DNA from: Leptoclinus maculatus | Lineage: Eukaryota > Chordata > Actinopteri > Perciformes > Stichaeidae | DNA: 64,000 nucleotides | NCBI GenBank assembly: GCA_032191485.1 | Contig: JAVDOI010000012.1 | Location: 21,221,485-21,285,484, forward strand | Direction of reading: 5' to 3' | In this document: piece after piece, positions 11,181-23,200 of the stretch | How positions within the stretch are numbered: position 1 is the stretch's first letter | How the letters are laid out: each line of letters begins with the position of its first letter | Program-made: the position numbers and the translations under genes | Notes under the pieces: model-generated | Told to the model about the DNA's origin: nothing | What the model saw: only the letters and a program-made list of their open reading frames with translations | The model's database searches: none

Positions 11181-12573
11181 TCCAGCGGTGGCCGCTTGCG
11201 CCCTCCGCTGGCGGGCCCACGGTCCTCGTTCATGAGGTTTGAACATGCAGTACGTCACTGTGGGTCTTCACTCATACAAACTTGCTTTCATTGTTAACGC
11301 TCTTCTTCATAGCCAGGAGAAGACTTTTAGACCCTCACATTTCTAAATCTACTTAGCTTTTTACACCTTCTACTCTATGAATTGTTTCCGATCGATCAAA
11401 TGACAGAGCCATACTTTATTTAACACATTTAAGGTAAGATAACTTGTTGGAACTTCTAAAGAAGCATTCATGTTTAAAGATGTGTGTGTCTAGCCTATGT
11501 ATGTACTGTACACGTGTATATATGTATATAAAAATAATAATAATAATGCCAATATTTATAAAGCACTTTTCAAAAGAAGTTGCAAAGGGCTTTACGTACA
11601 TTTAAAAGAAAACGATCAGTTATTTGAATATTATGATGACAAATGGTAATAAAACAGTAAAATCAATAAAAAGCTGAACACGATACATGTTGAGATGAAA
11701 ATGATGACAAAGGTGCAGAAAATATATTTGGTTATTTCATAAAGAAACCAGGGACCATGTGTGTTTTATTCAGGTATTTACTGTATATGTTGCTTGTTTT
11801 CACATATTAATTTCGACACAAATACCCTTTTTAATATCAGTATGGCACATTGTTGCTTCATCTGGGTGGGGTGTGACTTCAGGACTTCAATCATCCAAAA
11901 AGATGGTAAAATATGTCCCCCCCAGAAGAACATCATTCATTCAGTAGAGGGTTAAGAGCAACTTCAAGACTCTGTGCCTATATGGGACTGTTTATATAAT
12001 TGGTGTTCTGAACTGATCATTGCACATTAATTCATTATACACCTTTTTTTCACACATTTACATAACAGTCCTGTCTCATCTTTACCTTTATTTGTCCAGC
12101 TGTACGGTCCTTGCTCACAGCTGTTTTGTCTATTTTTATTTAGTGTATTGGGAGAAATGCAAAAAAAACATAGTTAAATTCCTGTGCACACATACTAGAA
12201 CAATGAAGCTGATTCTGAATCTGATCAGGTAAATCTAATAAGATGAATTTTATTACTGTCATGAGTAAAACTGTCTCAATTGGAAATCGTGATGATATCT
12301 GCCCCCACATTCATCATTATCTTAACCCCAATGTTACTCCTCTCTTTTCATTTTCTTAAAACAGACTGAAAGATTGGAACGTGCCTCTTTTATTCCCAAG
12401 GTGAAGTTGATTCCAACCTTTTCTGGCATGGTTTCATGCTGTTTGGTCAGAACATTCCGGTACACCCTTCGTCTAAAACACGGTTGAGAAAAATGTGTTT
12501 GAAGATTCTAGGCTTTGAATATTGAATATTTGACACTTCTTGGCCTACATTCACCCGACAAGTGCCACCAAAA

Positions 12574-12602
12574 GACACACACACACACACACACACACAC
12601 AC
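12574..12602 (+). repeat. (AC)n microsatellite
   Basis: About 14 AC units in intron 1. Confidence 0.95.
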
Positions 12603-12799
12603 CACACAGTATATTAAGACAGAAGCCATAGCTTTGCTGTAATCTGTGCATCTGTCTTCTTTCTCTTTCCTCACTCTATGTGTGCGTCTTGTGGTTAGTG
12701 GTGCTTCATGCAACGTTCATCTAACTTCCTTTGTTGAGCTCTGCTCAGCTCTGCTCAGCTTGTGGCTGATCGGGTGTGGTGAGTGATGATGAGAAGGTT

Positions 12800-13612
12800 G
12801 TTGGCATTGCAGGCTGGTACTGTACTACTATTAGTAGTATCATTGCAGGTTGGTACTGTACTAATAGTAGTATCATTTCAGGCTGGTTTTGTACTAATAG
12901 TAGTATCATTGCAGGCTGGTACTGAACTAGTAGTATAATTGCAGGTTGGCACTGTACTAATAGTAGTATCATTGCAGGTTGGTACTGTACTAATAGTAGT
13001 ATCATTGCAGGTTGGTACTGTACTAATAGTAGTATCATTGCAGGTTGGTACTGTACTAATAGTAGTATCATTGCAGGTTGGTACTGTACTACTATTAGTA
13101 GTATCATTGCAGGTTGGTACTGTACTAATAGTAGTATCATTTCAGGCTGGTTTTGTACTAATAGTAGTATCATTGCAGGCTGGTACTGAACTAGTAGTAT
13201 AATTGCAGGTTGGCACTGTACTAATAGTAGTATCATTGCAGGTTGGTACTGTACTAATAGTAGTATCATTGCAGGTTGGTACTGTACTAATAGTAGTATC
13301 ATTGCAGGTTGGTACTGTACTAATAGTAGTATCATTTCAGGCTGGTTTTGTACTAATAGTAGTATCATTGCAGGCTGATGTACTAACAGTAGCATCATTG
13401 CAGGCTGATGTACTAACAGTAGCATCATTGCAGGCTGATGTACTAACAGTAGCATCATTGCAGGCTTGTACTGTACTAATAGAAGTATCATTGCAGGCTG
13501 ATGTACTAACAGTAGCATCATTGCAGGCTGATGTACTAACAGTAGCATCATTGCAGGCTTGTACTGTACTAATGGCAGTATCATTGCAGGCTGATGCTGT
13601 ATTAAACGTGGC
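12800..13612 (+). repeat. 33-bp minisatellite, about 25 copies
   Basis: The unit is 33 bp and contains TACTAATAGTAGTATCATTG and CAGGTTGGTACTG. Because 33 is divisible by 3 and no unit carries a stop in the relevant frames, long open frames run across it on both strands (299 codons on minus; 87 and 145 on plus). The 3' part (13370-13560) switches to shorter 30-bp units with GATGTACTAACAGTAGCATC. A variant string at about 12868-12960 recurs 264 bp later, showing block duplication within the array. Confidence 0.95.
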
Positions 13613-13639
13613 ATTCCATGTTGTTTGTTCTTTAAAATA

Positions 13640-14085
13640 AGCACTATATTTTTCAGGCTATAGGTTCACAATTGCTGGTACACAATTCTGATAGTCTGAT
13701 GATGAAATGTATGTCACGCAGACCCTCGCATACTCGCAAGTGTAACTGTGGCTTTAATGGAACTACTACAAAAGATGCTCAATAACACAAATGACGCAGA
13801 CCCTCGCTCCGCCAATGGTTTTAAATGGTATGTCTCCTAAATGGGTGGGGCAGTGGCAAAACCCACGTGACAGGAAATTGAGTCTCAGTGTGGTGTCTCC
13901 TTTCTGAACTGTCTTTGCTACTGCGCGTCCGTAGTTATAAGCGCCTGAGTATAACCGAGGCTTAAGTGAGTGGTTACACCATTGGTTGATCGAGGGTTGG
14001 AGTTTCCCCATTGGCCATCGCTCTTTCATAATGAATAGGCACAACAGTAGTTTCATATTTAGGCAAAATCGTAGGAAGGGTAGTA
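13640..14085. other. intron 1 segment between minisatellite and inverted repeat
   Basis: No exon. The phrase ACGCAGACCCTCGC occurs twice, about 80 bp apart (13718 and 13795). Confidence 0.35.
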
Positions 14086-14606
14086 TCAATCTTCTCATCT
14101 AACTCTCAACAGCAAAGTAGATAGGTTTATAAAGCTGGAAATATTCAGAATCAAAGTTAAACTAATTAAAATAAACATGTCAGGCATCACAGCAGAGACT
14201 AGCGGTAGTCATAGTCCACCAATAAACCCAGAACACTTTTGTACAGATCAAACAAACAAGCTATAAGATAACATTAACCTTTCTTATGGTAACCATGACT
14301 ACAAAACTCACATAAACTTAGATAAATAGTGGGCTAAATGGAGCCCACACCACAATGTTGCCATGACCCTAACCCTAGCTTTGATTTGTAACCTATCCTT
14401 ACTCTTTCTCTAAACCTAACCGAGGGATTTTTGTGCCTAAACCAAACCTTGCTGGATTAGACTTCATCGTGGACCATGTCAACATAACTGAAGGTGAATA
14501 CTGATATAAGTAACTGTTTCATGTAGATGAAAAACTGGTCAGTAACTAAAGTAGTACGGTGAGGACTGTACTGTGTCAGTGTTTCACAGAATAACTTCGA
14601 TCTTTT
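14086..14606 (-). repeat. right arm of the ~520-bp inverted repeat pair
   Basis: Reverse complement of 8776-9298; the 14440-14520 side holds a small insertion or divergence. It lies in intron 1, so the two arms bracket the promoter, exon 1 and a minisatellite. Confidence 0.85.
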
Positions 14607-16290
14607 CACTTGAAAAGCATTACTTGATGTTGTAATGTGTCCATGTGCAGACAATATTAGGGACTTTATACAGTAGTTTAATTGTAATGCAAAATAATTT
14701 AAGCATCGTATTATATGATCTCCTAATATATTTTGAATGCAACGTTATCGTATCATTCATCAGCTCATTTATGTCATGTGTCACTCGCTTCCTGATCCGT
14801 ACATCCTGCCCAAGCGCTACTGCGCATGTGCATGGTAGTACTAACTACACACATGTGGTTAAAAACCCTTGCGCACCCTATTTCTACCCTGATAATGCTA
14901 CATTATTAATACATCTGTGTTGAAATCAGCAGGAGGAGAGCTAGTTAGCAGCACAATCCTGCTTGGCTATACAATAGAGCTCACAGCGAACGTTATGATG
15001 CGTTCAAGCGCCATTCAGTGAAAATGAGTATTGAGCGAAGGTTAATGTAACGTTATCATGTGTACAAGTAGTCTTGTAAAATGTAGTTTTTGGTGAGAAA
15101 CTTGAATAAATCTAGTTGTTTAAAGGAGATGTTTTTACAGCAATATGAAATAGATATTAGAGAGAGAATTACTCTGTATCGGCCAATGCAAAAGTCCAGC
15201 TTTCGGAATTGGTACCGGAAAGGAACAAATGGTACCAGAACATCTGTACTAAGTACAGCTAATCAATCAGGCAATTAAATGTAGTGTAGTAAAAAGTACA
15301 ATATAGTGGAGTGCTATTGTAAAGAAGTGTAAACAAAACATGTATACTCAAGTAAAGTACCACAAACTTGTACCTATATTTATACTTAAAGAAGGAGTCA
15401 ATTCAAAGACAGAAACTGGAAGATGTAGTACCATAAATACTCACTAGAGGGAGCCAAGTGACAAGCCAGAGAGGACAGCTTGCTCTTCAGATCCTGAGAC
15501 ATCTTCATGTGTCTTGGTCAGCTCCTTCTGTCCCCACCCCCGTGTTTTGTTCCCTGTTTATTTGGCAAATTCCATTGAAACAATAGACCACAAGTGAATA
15601 TCTCACCAGTTTTATCACTCTTACTTACTTTCTTGTGCTTTCTGAAATTCAGTATGAATTAAACCCACAGAGGATCCCTCTAAACACTTCTGTTTCAATG
15701 TATCCATTCACTTAGAGCTTTATGTCTGTGTCTTAAGTTCCTCACGTCAGCTTTCCAATAAATTCTGCTGCTGTTGATCTGCCCTGCCTTCCTGCTCTGC
15801 CACAATCGGCATCCACTGTCGTCATAACTTTTCCATTTTAATTAGGGCCAAAGCCTGTAAACTGTTGCAAGTATACATGTACGTAATTAATGAAAATGAC
15901 GCGCCTACAGGGACCAGAGCTGAATTACTCCAAACTATCTAAATGTATTGTTCTATTATTTTAAATAGCCCAGAGAACGGAAAAGCATGCTGGTGCCGGA
16001 TTGTATCTGTGTGTGTGTTACAATGACAGGGCTCTTTTATTGGGGTGTCATTAAGGCTGGGGGCTCCAGGGTTGTTATGGGGTTGAGGGGCATTCTTCAG
16101 ATTCTCCATTTACCAGACACACACAGACACACGTACACACACAGGAAAAGCCCTCTTGGTGGCTCCAGGCCTCACTGTGGCTCCTGGCACTGAGCTCCTC
16201 GCTTAGTCAGACATGCTGCAGAGTCACGTCTCTCTTTCTGTCTTTACGACTGCTGTTCCGTTACTCCCAGCACGAAATTTAATTTTTTAA
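14607..16290. other. intron 1 segment, mostly unremarkable
   Basis: 15285-15395 contains a minus-strand copy of the AAGTACTTGTACTTT-type fish repeat (CAAGTAAAGTACCACAAACTTG). Nothing else was recognised. Confidence 0.4.
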
Positions 16291-16299
16291 TCTAGTCAT

Positions 16300-17010
16300 G
16301 TTAAAGGAGCACTCCAGCTCACAAAGTTGGGGGACTTGTGAATAATAGATTTAAAAAACAATGGTCAAAAGGGAAGCAGCAGAGGTCGGGATATCCTGAC
16401 TTTAAGGCTGGATCCTACAATTCCCATAATGCAACTCCACTCCCTCAGTTTATAACACAGGTTTTCTGTCAAATATTTGAATTCTCATGACAATCTCAGA
16501 CAGCGAGATGGTGTTCTGACAGAACGCAAAGCAAACTTGAAGAATCTGCTGCATGAACATATGGAGACGAGAAGAAGACGAAGAGAGACTGAAGAGAAAG
16601 AACAGAAAGAACTGGAGCTCCTGATAAGCTCTGAGATCAGCCTGAGGCTGAGCTGTCACACACCACACACAGCCGATGAGCATGTTGCTAGCTAGCTTAC
16701 AGCTAATGTTCGTACAGTCTGTACATCGGCTGTGTGGGGCAAATAAACGCAGACCGCACGTGGTCCAGCGGTCAAATTTGTGCAAAAGCACACATTCAGA
16801 GTTTAGAAAGGTCTCTTCAGAGCCACAGAGGACATCACACAACTGTCTCCACAGGCTGAGCAAGCTGTCCCCCGTAGCTAAACTGAACATCATGTGTAGA
16901 ATGGGCTGAGCGTCCCTTCTCATCATTTTCCCATGAGCTTTATGTTGTATGACAACAGAACAGAAATGACAATGGGAACATGTGCAAGACATCTGGATGA
17001 TAATATTTGC
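16300..17010. repeat. dispersed teleost repeat
   Basis: TTAAAGGAGCACTCCAGC, then CCTACAATTCCCATAATGCA, ACACAGGTTTTCTGTCAAAT and a GAAGAAGACGAAGAGAGACT purine run match an interspersed repeat that I recognise from fish genomes. The 187-codon minus-strand open frame here has no domain and is part of the repeat. Confidence 0.5.
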
Positions 17011-19066
17011 CACCTCATCCCCTCTTTATCTCCTATTTGTACTGTCACTTCAGTTCATGAAACAACCCCCCACCCCCTCCATTATATAGTGCACACTTGG
17101 AGTCTGATCTCATCTGGCTGTCAGTAAGCTACAGTGAAGACAAACAGAGGATGCGGGTAGAGGCTGGTGTCTAGACACTGTAACCTCTGTAAAGATAAGG
17201 CTGCACACACTCTGACATGACACAAACACACACATGCACAGGGATGAAGGCTGACATTTAGGCTGCATACTCCAACAATATACCCACAGATAAGCACACT
17301 GTCCATGCTTGCAGACAGAAACAAAGTTCTGCACAGGAAAGGAAAGTTGAACAAAGCTGCATGCAGACCAACAGACACAAACAAACATATCTGTGTGACC
17401 TTATTGGGGAGTCGCTGGTACTCATATCCCACTGGATCTCTCAAATATTTATTCCTCAGCTCCCCGGGACTCATCAACATGAGCATTAGAAGAGCTCATG
17501 TACTCACAGGGACCCTGAACATGGGGCCTTGATCTCTGTACGTCTCTAACAGTGTCACCTTGTTTCTACCGGCTCAGAAAACAACCCCATTTTCCTCCAA
17601 TAGCCAAAGCGGTACTGTGAAAAAAGATGGGATGAAGGAGGAAGAGGGATAAGACTATCCCCAAATAATCAGGGATACGTCAAAATGTATTTAAGTTTAA
17701 AGTCAGAATTCCTTTTGAAGACCTGTGTGTCTCAGCAACACACTCTCGCAAGATCGGCACCAGTCTAGTGTTAACGTGAGCCAAACGGTGTCGAAATGTT
17801 AAGCTCTAGCAAACTAATTTAGAAAATAGAAATACATCAGACCGCGCCCACTTAGGAGACAGGCAGTGCAGCTGTAATTGTAATGCGTCACCTTTTATTA
17901 TAGAGCATCTTATCAGACAAATCCCAATGTCCACACTCACAGACTCAGACTTTGAGGCGCGTTCCCGCGGATGGTTTAGGGCTGTCCCTTTGTCAAATCA
18001 GCGAGTGCGTGGGGGCCCTTTCCATTTGCCTGAGGGAATTACCCACAATTCAGCTTTGTGACGTTAAAACACAGGTTTACTGGGGGCACAGAAACACCCT
18101 ATTAACATTAAGGTATAAAAATGGTAGGCTACATATAAAAAACAACAACACATGAAATCAGATGAATGCAAGCAGCGGCCATATTGCACACCTGGTTTAT
18201 TTCATCAACCATTTTTTGTTTTAATTTTGCTTAGTGATGCTGCTTTTGACAAAAAAAAATAGTAAATGTATTATTTGACAATTACCTCTCGTACATTCTG
18301 TAAGCCTGGATGACTTTCAAATCAGGCAAATCAGTTAAAAATGTCAAATAAAACCCCACAAGTGTACATAACACGTTTTGGCATTGTCGTGAAATGTCTC
18401 TGCAGGGTGCTGTCCGCTTCTTATTTAAGATATTTTTCAACCATTTATCAGTTGATGTCAGTTAAGTCCTTGAGGGTTCACGACCTAAGGACTTAGGGAG
18501 GGGGGACATTGGGGTTGGGCCATGGAGCATTTTTGATTATCTCATAACTCAAATACATTTTCCACGTGGCCCTAATCGTCTTCCATAGCATCCATAGTCT
18601 GGTAGACAAAAACCTTTAAACACACTTTAAATACGAAGGTCATTTGTGAGCAGTAGGCTAAAATACCTGACATCTCTACGTATGTCTATTTCAAATGGCT
18701 GTAAAGTTGGATTCATCACACCAATGTCCAATAAAATACAACGTTACCGTTATGTTACTTATTGGGTTGAGGAGTATGCGGATTGTGCTTTCTTACATCA
18801 GTGACTGCCATCTTTGAAGTTTCAGTTGGACAGTGGGTCAGCCTCTTCTTAAAGTGGGAGTGCTGGACATGAAAAAGTGTCTCATTTTGTTGGAGCTGGC
18901 TCCTTATGCGAGCATGTCACGTGCACATTCAGTTCCGTCCAACATGACTCCCTTTTCTGCTCTCCGGTGCCATAACCGCCTACTTTTCTTTGTAAAATCT
19001 CTGTCTCCGGGCTATAAGTCAGTCTCACTGAGTCCACTCCTCTCTTCTCTTTTGCTTTCCTCTCAG
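17011..19066. other. intron 1, 3' part
   Basis: No supported exon, RNA gene or repeat. It ends in the strong acceptor of exon 2. Confidence 0.45.
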
Positions 19067-19176
19067 ACAGACGAGCGACGAAGTGAGGGAGAGAAGGAGG
19101 GAGCGGCCACGCAGAGTCGAGCAGACTCCACCCAGAGAGAACGCCAGCGAACCAAGAGACAGCCGAGACCATAAAA
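19067..19176 (+). other. flna: flna exon 2, 5' UTR part
   Basis: The acceptor is a long pyrimidine tract ending TTCCTCTCAG|ACAGACGAGC at 19066/19067. It leaves 110 nt of leader before the ATG. Confidence 0.8.
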
Positions 19177-19546
19177 ATGAGTGGTTCACACCCCCGGCTC
19201 CACCAGAGCGCCGCGCCCGCTCCCAACGCTCTCGCCACGGACAAGGACGCAGAAATGCCCGCCACGGAGAAGGACCTGGCCGAGGATGCGCCGTGGAAGA
19301 AGATCCAGCAGAACACCTTCACCCGCTGGTGTAACGAGCACCTGAAATGCGTCAACAAGAGGCTCGGCAACTTGCAGACGGACCTCGGCGATGGGCTGCG
19401 GCTCATCGGGCTCCTGGAGGTCCTGTCCCAGAAGAAGATGTTCAGAAAGTACAACCAGAGGCCCACCTTTCGCCAGATGCAGCTGGAGAACGTGTCGGTG
19501 GCCCTGGAGTTCCTGGACAAGGAGAACATTAAGCTGGTGTCCATAG
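19177..19546 (+). CDS. flna: flna coding exon 2: N terminus and first part of CH1
   Basis: Residues 1-123. The N terminus is followed by MPATEKDLAEDAPWKKIQQN, the hallmark entry into filamin CH1, then RPTFRQMQLENVSVALEFLD. The donor is CCATAG|GTGAGT and the exon ends in phase 1, completed as Asp by exon 3. Confidence 0.97.
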
Positions 19547-20160
19547 GTGAGTGAGAGACGTCTGCACACAACGTGCGATGAATGAGTGCCTTTTTGGTTT
19601 GTAACGCAGCTCCACCTTCATCCAGGTGGTCCCCTCTCTGTTTGTGCATGCCAGTTAGCTTTTCTTGAAGAAATGAGCTCGAGTGGTGCTAAGCAGCAGC
19701 CAAGATTGGAGTACAATGTCAAATAGGTGGTGATAATGGAGAGAAAAGTGTACGTATGCATGCATGCAGGGTCGAATAAAGTTGAGCATGTTGCTGCCCA
19801 GTAAAAAAACAACAAAAAAAACAGTCTGCTTGTAAAGAAAGAGAAGTGAAAACACACAGGAGTCCACAGTTGTCTCTGAACAAGTGTTAAATAAGCCTAG
19901 AGGAGAGTCGCCGGTGTCTGGGACAGTACTGAGTGTGTTTTCAGGCGTTTCCCTGGAGTCCAGGGGCGTAGTGCTTTTGTCTCCGGCTGTCCACATTTGA
20001 GGTGGGTTGTTTTTGGGAGGAGGGGGTCTGACTGTGCAGAGGGGGGCCCCGGTCTCTCTTGTGTTCCCCTGCCGCCTGAGCAGAGCAGAGCTGGGCCGGT
20101 ACGAGCCAAACTTTGTGGGCCGGGATGTAACTCGGGCCTAGTGGGATAGTAGAGCTGATC

Positions 20161-20204
<44 letters not shown>

Positions 20205-23200
20205 ACACACAGGGCTATTGTCTGTGCTCATGTCGTGCAGCGGGCTGTGGCTGGGTCTCCACAGCATTAGAGAGGATGTGTCTCACGCTCGGGGACACTG
20301 GGTTTAATGGGCTTTGCCTGCACGTAGCCTCGTACCTGCTCACGACACAGGGGATTTTACAGCTACTGCAAGTAAATTCAAGTATTTTGTTTTTCTGCTG
20401 AGCTGTAATACAAAACAAGGAGAACATAGCCTTCCTGTGTTCATCCCTGCCCCATACAGAATAGATCACCTCACTGCAGTGAATGAGTGGCTCTCAAAAG
20501 GGTGCTTTAATAGATTGGGTCCCAAATCTGATCTAGCTGTTAATTTGATTCATAGTTGAGATTTGCATAGAGTGGAGATGGTCCGATACCTTTTTTCCTT
20601 CCCGATACCGAATCCGAAACCTGAACTTGTCAGATCGGCACTGTTCATGTTGCACATGCAGCTCTCAGCAGAGATGGGAAAGAAGTGAGGCGGCTCACTT
20701 CCATCATCGATTTCAGAAGCATGTTTTTTTTTTTTTTCCGGAGCTGATGATGGAGGTAGCGAAGTAGTGAGCCGTCTCTCTTCTTTCTCCTCTCTGTCGA
20801 CAGTTGCACATGTTGTTGTACTGTTGTTCCTGTGTAGCGTAAATGAGCTGATGAATGAAGTGGTAACGTGATATCCGATCAGTGCATAGACTCACATACT
20901 CTCTACACCCGATCCAGTAATTTAGACTGTATAGGAGGCCTTTTTGATACTGGTATCGGAGCAACTCTACATCAGAGTGCCTAACCCGATCAGATGTTTT
21001 ACCCTGTCCACACCTGGAGTAAAGACAGACAACAGGCTTCTCTCTGAGACAACACCTTTATCAACAGAGAGTCTGTTTGGAAGGAAAGGAAGAGGTTTGT
21101 GACCGAGTCGGTGTGAGTCAGACATGAGTGAGTCCCTGTCATCCCTCGCTGGGGAAATGTCTGGCTCACTTCACGGTTTCCACCGCACATGTTACTGCTT
21201 CCTTCTACAGCCAACAGGTGAGGTGATGGCACTGTTCTTACCTCATGTCAAATACAATAGCACCCCAAACTTCATCCTAGCGGACAGGGAGAGGTGGAGC
21301 TGCTGAGGATGGATCACCTCATGGCTGGAGGGTGGTAGTAAGGTAGTATTCAGGGCATTGTACTATTGTGAGCCATCCTACTCAGCACCGTCTGTCTGTG
21401 TCTCCAGCTGACTCACCCTCCTGTTGAGTCATTTAATCTGAAGATGAGAGAGCAGCCCGCTCTCCTCTTTTACTTCCTCCTTTCATTGCAGAAAGTGGGC
21501 ACACCCAGCCAGCAACCCTTACCACAAATTACAAAACTGCCATCACTGCTCAGCATTGATGCACGGGGTCCCTCCCTCTTTCTTCGGTCTGAAGCTCTCG
21601 CTGTCGCTTTCTTTTCTTTCAGCAGTTCGCTTTAAACCTTTCTGCCCTTTGTGGATCTTGATGTCCACACCTCTTTCATTTCTCCTTTGCTTGATACGCA
21701 ACAGTACCCAGTTTTACACTGTCATCATGAGTTACTTTAGACACGCCAGTCATTCTCTCCATCCAAAAGGCCACAGTGGTAGAACTGGACTAGGGGTGCA
21801 AAGAACAATCCTAAATAAATAATGGATTAGTCATTTATACTATAAAATGTCAAAAATTCCCAGAGCCTGAGGTGACATCTTCAAACAATCCAAAACCCAA
21901 AGTTTACAATTATGTAGAACAGTTTCGACAAGCTGAAACAAGCAAATGTTTTTGTGTTTGATAATAACAGACTAACTGTCTGTACGGTGAAAATGTGAAG
22001 CTGGCTGCACTAGCTGGTTAGCTTAGCATAAAGACAAGAAAACGGTGGGAGGGACATCTAGGATGGATCTGCGCTAAAGAAAAATAAATCACCAAGACCA
22101 CTCTAAAGCTCACTAATTACCTTCTTGTATCTTGTTTGTTTAATCCATATAGAAACCCAAGTGTATAAACAACAAGTTGTGGTTGTATGGACAGTTATGT
22201 ACCAGGTTGCATGTGGAAGTTACTGCGCCCGACCAAAAGATAGTCCACATACAAAAAACAACAACCTATGCTTTTTACACTTTACCTGTTTCTTGGCTAT
22301 ATGCTAAGCTAATGCACAGACATGAGAGAGGTATCATTCTCCTGATCTAACTCTCTGAAAGAAAGCGAATAAACAAGTTTCCCAAAGTGACAAACTTTTT
22401 TTTTAAATGATTAATTGAATCTCAAAAAAGTTGGCGATTCATTTTATATTGATTGACTTACAAACTGCCCCAAGCTGGACTACTAAACTACTGTAACAGT
22501 TGCCAAACTCTTAATTATTGTATGTGGTCTGCTCATAGACTGTATATAAGAAGTGATCGTAGTCACCGGGACGTCACCCATTTGTTTGTGGACTTGAGTT
22601 CTGAAGCCTCAGGTTCGGCATGTTGGCCGTCGCCATCTTGTTTTTTGCAACCAGAAGTGACACAAGAGGGTGGAGCTAAGTACAACCGAACCCTGAAAGA
22701 CACATTTAGGTGACCACAATGTTACAATTAACCTTTGTGTACTGAAAACACACTGAAAGGGTTAAAGTTATGAGAGGAAAACAACTCCCAGACCAGACAA
22801 CGCCGTGGAAGCGACCTGTCAATCACAAGGTAGTCCCGCCCTAAAGCAATTGAAGAAGACTAGAAACTATTGATCGAGACCATAAACTCATGTTTCCAAT
22901 GTTTACTGGGAATACATCAAGACAGAAGTAGTCACTTTCTCATAGACTTCTATAGAACCAGAGGAGTCGCCCCCTGATGGACACTAGAGAGAATGCAGGT
23001 TTTACGGCACTTCAGCTGTGGCTTCACTTTTCAGAAAAGGAGGTTGCTGTCTGCTCCACCAGCTTCAATCACAGTTACCCCACGTGTGTCATTAGCATCA
23101 CTGAGATGAGGGATGTTATTACTTGAAATGGATCCACAGTCGTTATCATGTTGGGTCTTTCAGCAGGCTGTGAAGATAGAAAAACCTCAACAGTTACTAA

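Larger units (their letters stand above)
10666..12780 (+). other. intron 1, 5' part
   Basis: The first few hundred bases are CpG-richer and may extend the promoter region. A poly-G run is at 11164-11180 and a CA tract at 12574-12602. No other feature was seen. Confidence 0.45.

Noticed and set aside
12800..13612. Possible CRISPR array
   Set aside because: Units are contiguous and near-identical with no unique spacers, and the sequence is a vertebrate intron. The same applies to the 34-bp array at 26577-27596.
12745..13644. 299-codon minus-strand open frame
   Set aside because: It is made almost entirely of 33-bp tandem repeat units, has no splice or homology support and an equally open opposite strand. 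It is an artefact of a repeat length divisible by three.
16450..17013. 187-codon minus-strand frame in intron 1
   Set aside because: It lies in a dispersed fish repeat and shows no domain; the poly-Phe/Ser stretch comes from a purine-rich run on the other strand.
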